Virus record (IMG/VR): IMGVR_UViG_3300005527_000042
Span: 62,001 to 126,000 of that record
From: a virus
Reading direction: 5' to 3' (one strand)
Length of the DNA stretch: 64,000 bases
Each line of letters opens with the position of its first letter. Position 1 is the first letter of the stretch. Below, piece after piece: positions 1 through 9,114 of this stretch. The notes beneath the pieces were generated by a model, which was given only the letters and a program-made list of their open reading frames with translations, ran no database searches and was not told the DNA's origin. A program made the translations under genes and the position numbers.

Positions 1-100
1 AACAACAACATTTGATGGGTTTTTTCAAATTGGAAGTGTAATTTATGAAGTAGTTTCTGGTTCGGTAACTACTCAGTATACAATTGGTGATGGATGTTAA
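1..100 (+). CDS. 3' end of a virion surface protein (partial)
   Basis: An open frame running in from the left edge ends at TAA 98-100 and encodes about 32 residues ending in YTIGDGC. The phrase YEVVSGSVTTQY resembles YEVQSGLNYIVG in the 1392-4313 protein, so this is probably the tail of another member of the same virion-protein group. Its start lies outside the window and the function is inferred only from similarity and position. Confidence 0.6.
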   Translation, partial: TTTFDGFFQIGSVIYEVVSGSVTTQYTIGDGC

Positions 101-130
101 AATAACTTTACTATAAAATAGGATTTTTTA

Positions 131-138
131 TATTTATC
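131..138 (+). promoter_or_regulatory. TATTTAT element, candidate late promoter
   Basis: TATTTATC lies 25 nt before the ATG at 164. The same heptamer recurs shortly before at least 13 other start codons in the window on both strands. A role as a phage late promoter is inference. Confidence 0.35.
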
Positions 139-163
139 AAATATAGAAATCAATAATTAAAAA

Positions 164-1012
164 ATGGGATTAAATGTTCGTTTATACAATATAATCAATG
201 ATGGTACGTACTCAATTAGATACAAGTCCGGTGATAGCCCGTATCCTGAAACGAACAATTCAACATTTACACTTTACGCAACAGGTTTAACTCTTACAGC
301 TGTTACAATTACAAACTTAAGTTTTAATACTCAATATTGGGTTAAAATGACAGACGACACTACAGGTCGTTATATAATTAAAAATATTTACACTCACGAT
401 AGTAAAGCGTTTCCTTGTTATGATACACTATGTTTTAGTGTTGAGGTACAGTGTGACCCACCAATAAGTCCAACTCCAACACCTACAGTTACAAGAACCC
501 CAACCCCAACACCTACAGTTACAAAAACACCAACAGTTACCGCTACACCATCTAAGACACCGAACGCTTCAATTACACCAACCCCTACTCCAACAAAAAC
601 TCCTGGTTTATCACCAACCCCAACAGTTACCAAGACTCCAACTCCTACTCCAACACAAAACACCCCTTCATCATATTGTTTATGGTACAGTATTGAAACG
701 ATAGATGAAAATATACAATATGAAGTTACTTGGACACTAAAAGATAATTTAGGTAGTGTAACAACCGCCACTTCAAATATCCCAATTACTTTTTATAAGG
801 TTAATAGTTCAGGGGTGGTAATTGCGGTATACACATCACCACAATGGCAAATATTCATTGGTTCATCACAGGATAGTGGAAATATTACACTCAATCCAAG
901 TGCTGGTGAATACTTAGTTGCACAAACCGGTTTAAGTGGAACCATAACAGACCCTAACTATTGTGGTATTGCATTTATAGATTGTGATTTAAATCCCGAT
1001 TATTGTAATTAA
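164..1012 (+). CDS. Virion surface protein with Thr-Pro linker
   Basis: This 282-residue protein has three parts. Residues 1-100 are beta-rich and fibronectin-like in texture, with a phrase (YATGLT) shared with neighbouring proteins. Residues about 101-169 form a mucin-like linker built from TPTPTVT-type repeats. Residues 170-282 form a C-terminal Cys-containing domain ending in NPDYCN. No signal peptide or membrane segment is visible. It is the first complete gene in a run of like-oriented structural genes reaching 6501. A tail-fibre, head-decoration or baseplate appendage role is inferred from modular beta domains joined by a low-complexity spacer. The linker DNA is repetitive and may vary between isolates. 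Confidence 0.65.
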   Translation: MGLNVRLYNIINDGTYSIRYKSGDSPYPETNNSTFTLYATGLTLTAVTITNLSFNTQYWVKMTDDTTGRYIIKNIYTHDSKAFPCYDTLCFSVEVQCDPPISPTPTPTVTRTPTPTPTVTKTPTVTATPSKTPNASITPTPTPTKTPGLSPTPTVTKTPTPTPTQNTPSSYCLWYSIETIDENIQYEVTWTLKDNLGSVTTATSNIPITFYKVNSSGVVIAVYTSPQWQIFIGSSQDSGNITLNPSAGEYLVAQTGLSGTITDPNYCGIAFIDCDLNPDYCN

Positions 1013-1037
1013 ACATTGAATTTATATTTATGAAATA

Positions 1038-1388
1038 ATGCCGTCATTAGTAACATACTCAGTAACAATATCAAATTTTTCAGGACAAACACCTTGTAAC
1101 GGGTACTATATCTACACAGGGTTAACACATAATATTGATGATGCAAATTATATCAATGGGGTTGAAGTTTTAATTCCAATATCAACGGGATATACGTTTA
1201 ATATAAGTTTATTGGATAACATACCACAAATTTTTGTATTTGTGGAACACTGTGACGGACACATAAACCCTGTACCATCATCGGTACCAAAATTGCAAGG
1301 TGGTTATCAATTAGCATTAGTTGATTTAAGATGTAGTGATTGTTACTACCCATGTGCATTTAATGTTAATGTTGTTCAAATAACGTAA
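1038..1388 (+). CDS. Small virion-associated protein, linker-less relative of neighbours
   Basis: A 116-residue protein of predicted beta character with five to six cysteines (PCNGYY, EHCDGH, CSDCYYPC). The phrase YTGLT also occurs in the 1392-4313 protein, suggesting a shared small domain. It ends 3 nt before the next ATG, and a TATTTATG element ends 5 nt before its own ATG. It lacks the Thr-Pro linker of its neighbours. The specific role is unknown; position suggests a virion part. Confidence 0.6.
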   Translation: MPSLVTYSVTISNFSGQTPCNGYYIYTGLTHNIDDANYINGVEVLIPISTGYTFNISLLDNIPQIFVFVEHCDGHINPVPSSVPKLQGGYQLALVDLRCSDCYYPCAFNVNVVQIT

Positions 1389-1391
1389 TAA

Positions 1392-4313
1392 ATGGCTTGT
1401 CAATTATATAACGTCACAATAAGTTCATTGGATACCGGTAATGCCACCGGTAACACTAACCCTGTTAATAATGGTAAGGTGTATGTTGCTTATTACAACT
1501 GTAATGGTGTACTTACAACAACAAGTTTTTCAAATGGTAGTTATACTATTTGTACCGACATACAAAATGGATTACCTAGTTTATATTATTTTAAAAACGA
1601 TTCTCCATTAACCGCATCGAATAGTACTGCAAATGATAGTGGTTCACAATGTCAAGAAACCACTTTTTTTGAAAAATGTTGTGAACAAGGAGGCACTATT
1701 TATGAAGTACAAAGTGGATTAAATTATATAGTAGGTAGTGTATACACTGACAATACGGATTGTTATATTGCGGTTGCGTCGGGCCCTTCAACCGCAACAG
1801 TTGACGACACTGGGACGTGGGTTTCACAACCAAGTTGTACAGCTGGTGAGTGTCCATCATGTCCTTCACCAACCCCGACACCAACTCCAACAGAAACACC
1901 CACAGAAACCCCAACTCCAACAGAAACACCCACAGAAACCCCAACCCCAACACCTTCAGAAACACCCACAGAAACCCCAACCCCAACTCCAACACTTACT
2001 AAAACAGTTACACCCACACCAACTAACACTGTAACACCAACACTATCCCCCACCCCAACACCAACACCATCAATATGTACGGATTGTGTGTGTAAACAAA
2101 TCATAAGTGAAGATGGAAATACAATTACATATTCATATACTGATTGTTATGGTTTGCTTCAAACTTCCGGAACCATCGCACCTTTTGCTACGGTTTATCA
2201 ATGTGTATGTTTTGACAATCAAACAATTACATTCAGTGACCCAACTAATATAGTTGTGAATCCTAATGGTGGTTGTGAGGACTACCAAAATTGTGACTCA
2301 CTACCGGTCCCAACACCTACATTAACTAGTACTCCGACAGTCACACCTACAGTCACTCCTGAACCAACAAGTTCACCAGCTTCAACTGTATCTGTCACAC
2401 CAACAGTAACACCAACAGTAACACCAACAAGTTCGCCGGTTTCAACTGTATCTGTCACACCAACAGTAACTCCTACAAATACAGTTACACCTACAGTCAC
2501 AACTTCACCTGGCGGTTCACCTACACCAACCAATACATCAACTCCCACAAATACAGTTACACCTACAGTTACTTCATCACCAGGCGATTCACCTACACCC
2601 ACACCAACTACCTCACCATCAGTAACTCCAACCAATACATCAACCCCTACAAATACAGTTACACCTACAGTTACTTCATCACCAGGAGGTTCGCCCACAC
2701 CAACTACTTCACCATCGGCAACACCCTCTAATACACCAAGTGAAACACCTTCAACAACTCCGTCTTTAACACCGACAGTTACACTTACAGTAACATCAAC
2801 ACCGACTCTAACACCTAGCGTTACACCATCAGTTACATCAACACCTGGTGGTTCGCCAACCCCAACACCCACCAACACCCCAACAAAAACCCCTACACCT
2901 ACTGTTACACCTTCAGGTTGTGTAAACGATTTGGTCACCCCAAAAGGCGTTAAGATTTCATTTAATTCCGGTTCTAATTATACAAATTGTACGGTCTATA
3001 CCGGATTAACTTCAACTAACATAACAGGTATAACTTCATGTACAAGTATGTCCACAGGAGATATTTGTGATATTACAGGTATAGACCCAACATTAATGGA
3101 GATATATGTTAGAATTGATTGTGAAGGTTGTTGTGAACAAGTTTTTAGAGTTAATTTGGATGATTGTTGTGATAGTTCGTCGACACCGATATCATCACCC
3201 ACCCCAACAGTAACACCGACTCAGAGTGCGACTCCTACGAATACACCAACACTTACCCCAACACCAACTGTTAGTAGTACACCATCAACAGGGTATACTT
3301 GTAACGATAGCGTTTATGTCCCCTCGACAGTGAACGGTGTTTCTATAACATCAACATATAGTGGTAGTGTTACCGAAAATACATCTGGATACACGTCATC
3401 CTGTGTTGGTGACACTATTGTAATGACCGACTATCATAACTTTTTAGGAAATTCAGGACCTTTCTCATATAGATACAATTTTAGTTCACCAGTAAATGAT
3501 TTAGTTGTTTTTATAACCGGTATGGGTGGTACTAGTGATGAAGATTTCACATTTACAACAAATACAGGTACCCCCACAATATCTTCACCGTTAAGTTGTT
3601 ATGTAACAATAACAGGTAACACAATTATTGGTGGCTCAACCGCACCACTTTTTGTCAATGGTGGTGGAAAATTCATAATAACAAATTCAACACCATTTAT
3701 CTCGATGACCATATCAGGTAATGGTGGTGCCTCAGGTTCTAGGGTGGGTATTTGCTCCGATTCAATCATACCACTTGTAACACCCACACCCACCAATACT
3801 TTAACACCAACACCGACCGTAACCCCAACGAATACTGTAACACCTACTAATACAGTAACTCCAACAATTACAACATCACCCGGTGGTTCGCCCACATCAA
3901 CACCAACAATAACACCTACTAATACAGTTACACCAACTGAAACTGTAACACCAACACCGACCGTAACCCCAACGAATACTGTAACACCTACTAATACAGT
4001 TACACCAACTGAAACTGTAACACCAACACCGACCGTGACTTCTACCAATACAGTAACACCAACAAATACCCCAACACCAACACTCACCCCAACCAGTTCG
4101 GCTACTCCATGTGACATACTATGGGAATTCGATGGAGGAACGACAGGAACAGGAGGTCATACCACATTTAGTTATACTGACTGTACCGGTACCCTTCAAT
4201 TTATTACTGTTGGGAATGGTACAACTGAGACATACTGTGGTTATTTAACACCAACACCTCAAGTTACGAATGATGGTGACGGTACTTTTACAAGCACTGG
4301 AACATGTAATTAA
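1392..4313 (+). CDS. Large modular virion protein with four mucin-like Thr-Pro linkers
   Basis: This 973-residue protein alternates Cys-containing folded islands with Thr/Pro-rich linkers at residues about 158-227, 304-510, 596-634 and 792-906. A short module recurs in the islands: an aromatic residue, N/D, C, x, G, x, L at residues 35-41, 249-256 and 928-935, each followed by a beta-rich stretch and another Cys. The linkers are TPT, TVTPT and TETPT repeats with occasional SPGGSPT breaks. No catalytic motif is visible. The architecture suits an extended fibre or whisker on the virion, and the Thr/Ser density would suit O-glycosylation; both are inferences. The linker DNA carries long direct repeats, so length variation or assembly collapse is likely. 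Confidence 0.7.
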   Translation: MACQLYNVTISSLDTGNATGNTNPVNNGKVYVAYYNCNGVLTTTSFSNGSYTICTDIQNGLPSLYYFKNDSPLTASNSTANDSGSQCQETTFFEKCCEQGGTIYEVQSGLNYIVGSVYTDNTDCYIAVASGPSTATVDDTGTWVSQPSCTAGECPSCPSPTPTPTPTETPTETPTPTETPTETPTPTPSETPTETPTPTPTLTKTVTPTPTNTVTPTLSPTPTPTPSICTDCVCKQIISEDGNTITYSYTDCYGLLQTSGTIAPFATVYQCVCFDNQTITFSDPTNIVVNPNGGCEDYQNCDSLPVPTPTLTSTPTVTPTVTPEPTSSPASTVSVTPTVTPTVTPTSSPVSTVSVTPTVTPTNTVTPTVTTSPGGSPTPTNTSTPTNTVTPTVTSSPGDSPTPTPTTSPSVTPTNTSTPTNTVTPTVTSSPGGSPTPTTSPSATPSNTPSETPSTTPSLTPTVTLTVTSTPTLTPSVTPSVTSTPGGSPTPTPTNTPTKTPTPTVTPSGCVNDLVTPKGVKISFNSGSNYTNCTVYTGLTSTNITGITSCTSMSTGDICDITGIDPTLMEIYVRIDCEGCCEQVFRVNLDDCCDSSSTPISSPTPTVTPTQSATPTNTPTLTPTPTVSSTPSTGYTCNDSVYVPSTVNGVSITSTYSGSVTENTSGYTSSCVGDTIVMTDYHNFLGNSGPFSYRYNFSSPVNDLVVFITGMGGTSDEDFTFTTNTGTPTISSPLSCYVTITGNTIIGGSTAPLFVNGGGKFIITNSTPFISMTISGNGGASGSRVGICSDSIIPLVTPTPTNTLTPTPTVTPTNTVTPTNTVTPTITTSPGGSPTSTPTITPTNTVTPTETVTPTPTVTPTNTVTPTNTVTPTETVTPTPTVTSTNTVTPTNTPTPTLTPTSSATPCDILWEFDGGTTGTGGHTTFSYTDCTGTLQFITVGNGTTETYCGYLTPTPQVTNDGDGTFTSTGTCN
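3802..4000 (+). repeat. Exact 55-bp direct repeat within a Thr-Pro linker
   Basis: The 55 bases at 3802-3856 recur identically at 3946-4000. A further overlapping phrase around 3925-3964 recurs around 3996-4036. Both copies are in frame within the fourth linker of the large virion protein, so unequal recombination would change linker length without breaking the frame. Confidence 0.85.
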
Positions 4314-4334
4314 AATTGATTATCTCAACTAAAG

Positions 4335-4342
4335 TATTTATA
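4335..4342 (+). promoter_or_regulatory. TATTTATA element, candidate late promoter
   Basis: TATTTATA ends 8 nt before the ATG at 4351, at the same sort of distance as at other structural genes here. A promoter role is inferred only from recurrence. Confidence 0.35.
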
Positions 4343-4350
4343 TTATAACC

Positions 4351-6501
4351 ATGAGTTTTTTAAGTAATAATAATTCAGAATTTTTATCAGTTAGAATCAC
4401 CCAAAAGGGTAGAAATTCTATTGCAAAAGGTAGTTTTAACATCGCATATTTTCAAATTGGGGATTCTGAATTTGATTACACATCACCGTTTGATAATTTT
4501 ACAGGATTAAACTCACAACCATTTCAAATGGTCTTTGCACCCTTTGATAAAGAAGGGGGTGTAAAATATCCCTATAAATTAGATAGTAGTAACACGGGTT
4601 CTACGGTTTATGGTATTCCCGTACAATCTTCAACCACCGATACTTTAAGAAACGTTATGGGTCCTGCCGGTTTTGTAACCGAGTATATTGATTATGATAG
4701 TAGTAATTGTACAGGAACGAGTGTTGAGTGTGAAACTCAACAAATATCATTATCCGCGATGACAGGTGATAATAGTGTGACCGTATTAACAGGTGCTAGT
4801 TTTAATGACTGTGAGTATATTACAATAGTTTATGGTGGATTTTGTGGTAATGACCCAAATCATCCTGTAATCACTGGTGAAACAAACAGTTTAACATATA
4901 AAATTACAGGTGTAACAGGAAATACACTTTATCTTGATAGAGCGACACCTAATTTTTCAGGATGTACAGGTCCCGCTCAAGTGGTATGTAATTCTTGTGA
5001 AAATGAATATCCTGTAAGTGTAACATATAATCCAAACTGTAAACCCGCGGAAATTGACCCAACACAACAATTAAATTCATGGACCATGAATGTCGTTTGG
5101 GGTATGAAACCAATCGGTTTTGACGTTAATGGTGTGGACGAAAACATAACAGGTTTTACATCAAACAAACACGTATCAACTAAACAATTTTTAGGTTATA
5201 CAACATCAAGTGGTCAAACATTTACAACAAGTTCAGGTACCACGGTAACTAACCCCACTTCTTATAAAAATTCATATAATGAAGTGATTGAAGTTACTCC
5301 TGAGGAACAAAGATGTATTGCTGTAATCCATTATTCAGAACTCGGAGATTTAAAAAATGACCCTGAAAGATTCTATAAGTACGACGATTATATAAGCACA
5401 AATAATACGGAATCTCAAGCATTGTTAGAAGACTCAATTGGTAACACGATAACAGATTTAGAATATTTTGAAGTATATATCCCATTTATTCAATACCATA
5501 GAAATACTGGTACAACAATAGGTGCTTTACTTACTATGGACACAACAGATTACTTTGTTAGTTCGAAGAAAAACGCATACCAAAAAATCAAGTACAGATA
5601 TCTATTAGATGAGATTGGAAATAGAGTTGGTAAAATTTTCGTAAACAATAAAGTAGTTGTCATTGACGACCAAGAGTTGGTTGCTGTTATGGATTATAAA
5701 TCTAACAGAAAGTACACACTACCTTCACCAAAAATAAACTTATTACCAAGTGATTTACCAGCCGCACAATCTTTTTATTCTGGTTCAACTGAACAGACTA
5801 TATGGTTAACATACATGTTAAACTACACGGGTGATACCCAAATGAATGGATTACCTTGTAACTACTATACTAAATTCGAAACAACAACAGGTAGTACCTA
5901 TTATACAACTCCCTGTCAGTTATATGTCAAGTTCGCAAATGGTTATTTCACAGATATGGTAACAGGTAGTACTTGTAATTTTAAAAATGGGTTTATAGCT
6001 AATCAGTTCCAATTATTAATTCAAGTTACCAATTATGGTGATTTACCTGAACCAAATCTTTGGAAATTATTGGATATGACTCAATATATACCAAATCATA
6101 CTGTTGGTAACACAATTAACCCTGCGAACTTAGTTGATTATTCATTTCAAGTTACTTTTGACATGTACGATAATGATACTACAATATTTGATTTAGAATC
6201 TTATATTGGTGAGATACCAAATCAACCATCAACAGCACCACAGTTTGGTGATGAACAACCTTTTCCTGGTAGTATTAAATTGGTAAGAGCAACGGATATT
6301 GAGAAAATGAATTTCTTGGTGAACTTACCGGCTAGTCAATTTAATGTTACACAAAATCCAACGTATACTACAGGTCAAGATAAGAGAATTACAGAAGTTG
6401 CTTTATTGAACGAAAATAAAGAAGTGTTGGCAATAGGTAAGACCGCCAATCCTGTAAAAAGAAGCGGAACACAAGTATTCGCAATAAAAATAGATTTCTA
6501 A
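4351..6501 (+). CDS. Tail/baseplate-type structural protein
   Basis: This 716-residue protein begins with a segment (ITQKGRNSIAKG, then YFQIGDSEFDY near residues 17-50) that resembles N-terminal segments of large-phage tail or baseplate proteins. The body is rich in Thr, Gly and Asn with beta-prone stretches. The C-terminus has a compact basic segment (EVLAIGKTANPVKRSGTQVFAIK) typical of proteins that attach to a particle. No enzymatic motif is seen. It closes the structural run and is followed by replication genes. A receptor-proximal tail or neck role is plausible but not proven. Confidence 0.55.
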   Translation: MSFLSNNNSEFLSVRITQKGRNSIAKGSFNIAYFQIGDSEFDYTSPFDNFTGLNSQPFQMVFAPFDKEGGVKYPYKLDSSNTGSTVYGIPVQSSTTDTLRNVMGPAGFVTEYIDYDSSNCTGTSVECETQQISLSAMTGDNSVTVLTGASFNDCEYITIVYGGFCGNDPNHPVITGETNSLTYKITGVTGNTLYLDRATPNFSGCTGPAQVVCNSCENEYPVSVTYNPNCKPAEIDPTQQLNSWTMNVVWGMKPIGFDVNGVDENITGFTSNKHVSTKQFLGYTTSSGQTFTTSSGTTVTNPTSYKNSYNEVIEVTPEEQRCIAVIHYSELGDLKNDPERFYKYDDYISTNNTESQALLEDSIGNTITDLEYFEVYIPFIQYHRNTGTTIGALLTMDTTDYFVSSKKNAYQKIKYRYLLDEIGNRVGKIFVNNKVVVIDDQELVAVMDYKSNRKYTLPSPKINLLPSDLPAAQSFYSGSTEQTIWLTYMLNYTGDTQMNGLPCNYYTKFETTTGSTYYTTPCQLYVKFANGYFTDMVTGSTCNFKNGFIANQFQLLIQVTNYGDLPEPNLWKLLDMTQYIPNHTVGNTINPANLVDYSFQVTFDMYDNDTTIFDLESYIGEIPNQPSTAPQFGDEQPFPGSIKLVRATDIEKMNFLVNLPASQFNVTQNPTYTTGQDKRITEVALLNENKEVLAIGKTANPVKRSGTQVFAIKIDF

Positions 6502-6539
6502 CTCTTTACAATTTAAATGATATCTCATATAATTTTTAT

Positions 6540-7148
6540 ATGAGTATAAAATTTAAGAATGCACCCAAAATTTTGGGATTAGACATTTCAACCAAGACCA
6601 TCGGATGGGCGCTATTTGATGTTAATTCTTCGCGACTTTTAGAATTGACACACTTTTCTCCTAAAATAAAACCTCAACCTGAAGATAAGATTGAGGAACT
6701 TCTAAAGAAGGCACAGGCGTTTAAAAAACATTTAGAAGATTATAAAGATGTGGGGATAACACGAGTTGTTATTGAGGAACCACTATTAAATTCAAATAAC
6801 ATTTACACTGTTGGAACATTATTGAGATACAACACAATGATTCTCAAATCGTGTTATGAGATTTTAGGTATTGTACCTACTTTCATTACCACCTACAATG
6901 CAAGAAAATATGCATTTCCAAGCTTAGTTGGTAAAAACGATAAGGGTAAGAATGTTTTATTTGGTGGTTTACCTAAAGATATAGACAAGAAACACATTAT
7001 ATGGGAAAACGTAAATACCGTTTGTCCTGAGGTAGAGTGGTTGTATGGTAAAAACGGTCAATTGAAAAAAGAAAACTACGATATGAGTGATGCGGCAACA
7101 GCGGTGATTGGATTTGTGAACATGCAAAAATTAGGTATTTCCAATTAA
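6540..7148 (+). CDS. RuvC-fold Holliday junction resolvase-like nuclease
   Basis: This 202-residue protein has the acidic pattern of the RuvC/RNase H fold: an N-terminal LGLDIST strand with Asp15, a central VVIEEPL strand with adjacent glutamates, and a C-terminal MSDAATAVIGF helix with the final Asp. Such enzymes resolve branched DNA during phage recombination and packaging. The length is close to bacterial RuvC (about 170) with a small insertion. It precedes primase and the gp47/gp46-type pair, fitting a recombination-dependent replication module. The start follows a TCATATAATTT promoter-like stretch. Confidence 0.8.
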   Translation: MSIKFKNAPKILGLDISTKTIGWALFDVNSSRLLELTHFSPKIKPQPEDKIEELLKKAQAFKKHLEDYKDVGITRVVIEEPLLNSNNIYTVGTLLRYNTMILKSCYEILGIVPTFITTYNARKYAFPSLVGKNDKGKNVLFGGLPKDIDKKHIIWENVNTVCPEVEWLYGKNGQLKKENYDMSDAATAVIGFVNMQKLGISN

Positions 7149-7210
7149 AATTTGTTTTTATGAAAATGATTGTGTATACTTTGAAAAGAATTTGATTCAA
7201 TAACTAATAA

Positions 7211-7237
7211 TGTCAAGATAGCATTAGTATTTTGACA
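7211..7237 (+). other. Perfect 10-bp stem hairpin, unknown function
   Basis: TGTCAAGATA (7211-7220) pairs with TATTTTGACA (7228-7237), allowing one G-U pair, around a 7-nt loop. It lies immediately before a second hairpin that is a clear terminator. It could stabilise the upstream mRNA 3' end, be a protein-binding site or be part of a small RNA; the sequence does not decide. Confidence 0.5.
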
Positions 7238-7238
7238 T

Positions 7239-7277
7239 AAGGTGGGAGGTTTTGGTGTATAACCCCCACCTTTTTTT
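7239..7277 (+). terminator. Rho-independent terminator after the RuvC-like gene
   Basis: The 5' arm 7239-7251 pairs with the 3' arm 7261-7272 (CCCACCTT with AAGGTGGG, plus GGTT with AACC around a bulged A), followed by seven Ts. It separates the resolvase transcript from the primase operon, whose promoter starts 7 nt downstream. Confidence 0.85.
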
Positions 7278-7283
7278 ATGCGG

Positions 7284-7315
7284 TTTGGTTTTACAATTTT
7301 TATTTTGTATATTTT
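7284..7315 (+). promoter_or_regulatory. Bacteroidetes-type promoter for the primase operon
   Basis: TTTG (7284-7287), a 20-nt spacer and TATATTTT (7308-7315) match the Bacteroidetes -33/-7 pattern. Four other sites in the window have the same spacing. Only 4 nt separate the -7 box from the ATG at 7320, so the message may be leaderless. Confidence 0.7.
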
Positions 7316-7319
7316 ATCT

Positions 7320-8258
7320 ATGCCATCAGTTGCCATTGAATACAAACCTGTTATTGACATCCTTGAAGATATTCTTGGTGACTGTAGAATGCACAACGAA
7401 TACAAAGGACAGTTGGCGTTTGATTGTCCAGTATGTTCCCACGAAATCAAAGGATTAGACCACGGTGATGGTAAAGGTAACTTGGAAATCAATTACAAAA
7501 TGTTGGTTTATAAGTGTTGGTCATGTTCTGAATTATACAATACCCATGGCTCGGTTTACAAACTCATAAAAAAATATGGAAACGAAAAACATCTAAAAAG
7601 ATATGAGTTATTAAAACCTGATGAGGTAGAACTTGTGGTAAAACAATTCAAACAAGTTGAATTACCCAAAGAATTTATTGCACTTAACAATCCAAGTGAC
7701 GGTGTTAAATTGACTCACCACTATAGACAAGCCATGGCGTATCTAAAAAAGAGAAACGTTACTGACAAAATAATAAGAAAACACAATATAGGGTTTGCAT
7801 TCTCAGGACCATATGAGAATAGAATAATAATTCCATCTTATAATGAATGGAGACAAATCAATTACTTTGTTGCACGTTCATTTTTGTCAAAAACTAAATT
7901 AAAATATAAAAATCCTGACGTACAAAAAGAGACAATTATTTTTAATGAAAGTTTGATAGATTGGTCAAAAAAAATTTATTTAGTCGAGGGTGCGTTTGAC
8001 TCTATTTTTTTAGATAATGCCGTCCCAATGTTAGGTAAGTACATAAGTGATTTACTCTTTAATAAAATATATGACCTTAGATGTGAAGTGACAATATTGT
8101 TAGATGGTGATGCGTGGGACGACGCAGAAAAATTATATCACAAATTAAATTGTGGTAAACTATTGGGTAAGATAAACATCGTGAAACTACCTAAAGACAA
8201 AGACATTGCAGATTTACAAGGAAACTTAACCGAATACAAAGAATTTAAATTAGATTAA
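7320..8258 (+). CDS. DNA primase (zinc finger plus TOPRIM)
   Basis: This 312-residue protein has an N-terminal zinc-binding module with CPVC and CWSC pairs, a central linker, and a C-terminal TOPRIM domain with the conserved Glu in LVEGAFDS and the acidic LLDGDAWDDA motif. These are the parts of a DnaG/gp61-type primase that makes RNA primers for lagging-strand synthesis. It is shorter than bacterial DnaG and lacks a helicase-binding domain, as in T4-like phages. The ATG at 7320 is chosen over 7278 because a promoter lies between them. A nuclease gene follows after 1 nt. Confidence 0.85.
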   Translation: MPSVAIEYKPVIDILEDILGDCRMHNEYKGQLAFDCPVCSHEIKGLDHGDGKGNLEINYKMLVYKCWSCSELYNTHGSVYKLIKKYGNEKHLKRYELLKPDEVELVVKQFKQVELPKEFIALNNPSDGVKLTHHYRQAMAYLKKRNVTDKIIRKHNIGFAFSGPYENRIIIPSYNEWRQINYFVARSFLSKTKLKYKNPDVQKETIIFNESLIDWSKKIYLVEGAFDSIFLDNAVPMLGKYISDLLFNKIYDLRCEVTILLDGDAWDDAEKLYHKLNCGKLLGKINIVKLPKDKDIADLQGNLTEYKEFKLD

Positions 8259-8259
8259 A

Positions 8260-9114
8260 ATGAATTTAACAGAAATAGCACAGGAAATCAGAGAGTGTGT
8301 TGAAATTAGAAAAAAGGAGTTAGAACTTACTTTTTATGAAGATGAACACATTTATTTTATGAGAGATTTAGATGGAAAACATAGAAATAATTTTCCATCC
8401 GTATCAAAAGTCATTAAAAAATTTTACATCCCATTTGATGCAGAATCTAAAGCTTACCAAATGACAGATGGTGACGAGGAAGAAACTCGTTTATTGTTAG
8501 AAAAATGGAAGAAAGCGGGTGATTACTCTACAAATTTAGGTAGTAGGGTTCATTACATGTTAGAAACTGATTTAGTTGGTAGATATGGTAATTATAAAGA
8601 TGTGAGACAACCAATTTTTGAATGTGACAATCAACAAATCATGAAGAGTGACAGTATGATATCAGCGGGTAAAGATTTTTTAACCTTGATGGAAGAAAGA
8701 GGTGCGGTACTCTTAGATACTGAAATGGTGTTGGGTGACCCTGAACTAGGATATGTTGGTCAACCTGATAAATGCTGGCTGATGATGAACAAACAAAAAG
8801 ACGGATTTGGAATTGTTGTTACGGATTGGAAAACAAACCAAGAAAAGAATTTTCAAATACAACCCTATACTTCAAAAATGTTACACCCTTTTGAAAACTA
8901 TTATGATACCGCTCTAAGTCACTATTATGTTCAACTACCATTGTATGGTAAACTATTATTAAAAATGTTGGAAGGTAGTAAGTTTTCAGATATCAAATTA
9001 TTAGGTTGTGTCATTACACATCTTAAAGATAATGGGACGTTTACGGAATACAAAGTCCCATCGGACATGACCAATTCGATTTTACAAATGGATATAAAAA
9101 AATACTTAAAATGA
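8260..9114 (+). CDS. RecB-like PD-(D/E)XK nuclease
   Basis: This 284-residue protein carries the ordered motifs of RecB-type nucleases: GSRVHYMLE (the GxxxH-type helix), a Glu in a strand before LGYVGQPDKCW (catalytic Asp), VVTDWKTN (D-x-K) and a downstream YYVQLPLYG helix. No four-Cys cluster is visible, so an iron-sulfur Cas4-type enzyme is unlikely. It sits between primase and the gp47-like nuclease, overlapping the latter by 4 nt, which suggests DNA end processing in recombination or replication. Confidence 0.75.
   Translation: MNLTEIAQEIRECVEIRKKELELTFYEDEHIYFMRDLDGKHRNNFPSVSKVIKKFYIPFDAESKAYQMTDGDEEETRLLLEKWKKAGDYSTNLGSRVHYMLETDLVGRYGNYKDVRQPIFECDNQQIMKSDSMISAGKDFLTLMEERGAVLLDTEMVLGDPELGYVGQPDKCWLMMNKQKDGFGIVVTDWKTNQEKNFQIQPYTSKMLHPFENYYDTALSHYYVQLPLYGKLLLKMLEGSKFSDIKLLGCVITHLKDNGTFTEYKVPSDMTNSILQMDIKKYLK

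Noticed and set aside
1738-2034. Plus-strand Gln/Pro-rich frame inside the large fibre gene
   Set aside because: Alternative-frame reading of the same repeats within a longer, better supported gene.
418-4117. Long minus-strand frames of Gly-Val repeats opposite the Thr-Pro linkers
   Set aside because: They are the reverse-complement reading of the ACC/ACT/CCA repeats that encode the linkers. They lack plausible starts and homology; the plus-strand proteins explain the DNA.
7211-7237. tRNA-like stem loop
   Set aside because: No acceptor, D or T arms and no flanking tRNA motifs; only one stem is present.
7278-7319. Upstream ATG start for primase at 7278
   Set aside because: A perfect promoter (7284-7315) lies between 7278 and 7320, so the transcript begins downstream of 7278.
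8260-9114. Cas4 or another CRISPR nuclease
   Set aside because: It shares the RecB-type nuclease motifs, but the four-Cys iron-sulfur cluster of Cas4 is not visible and the context is recombination.
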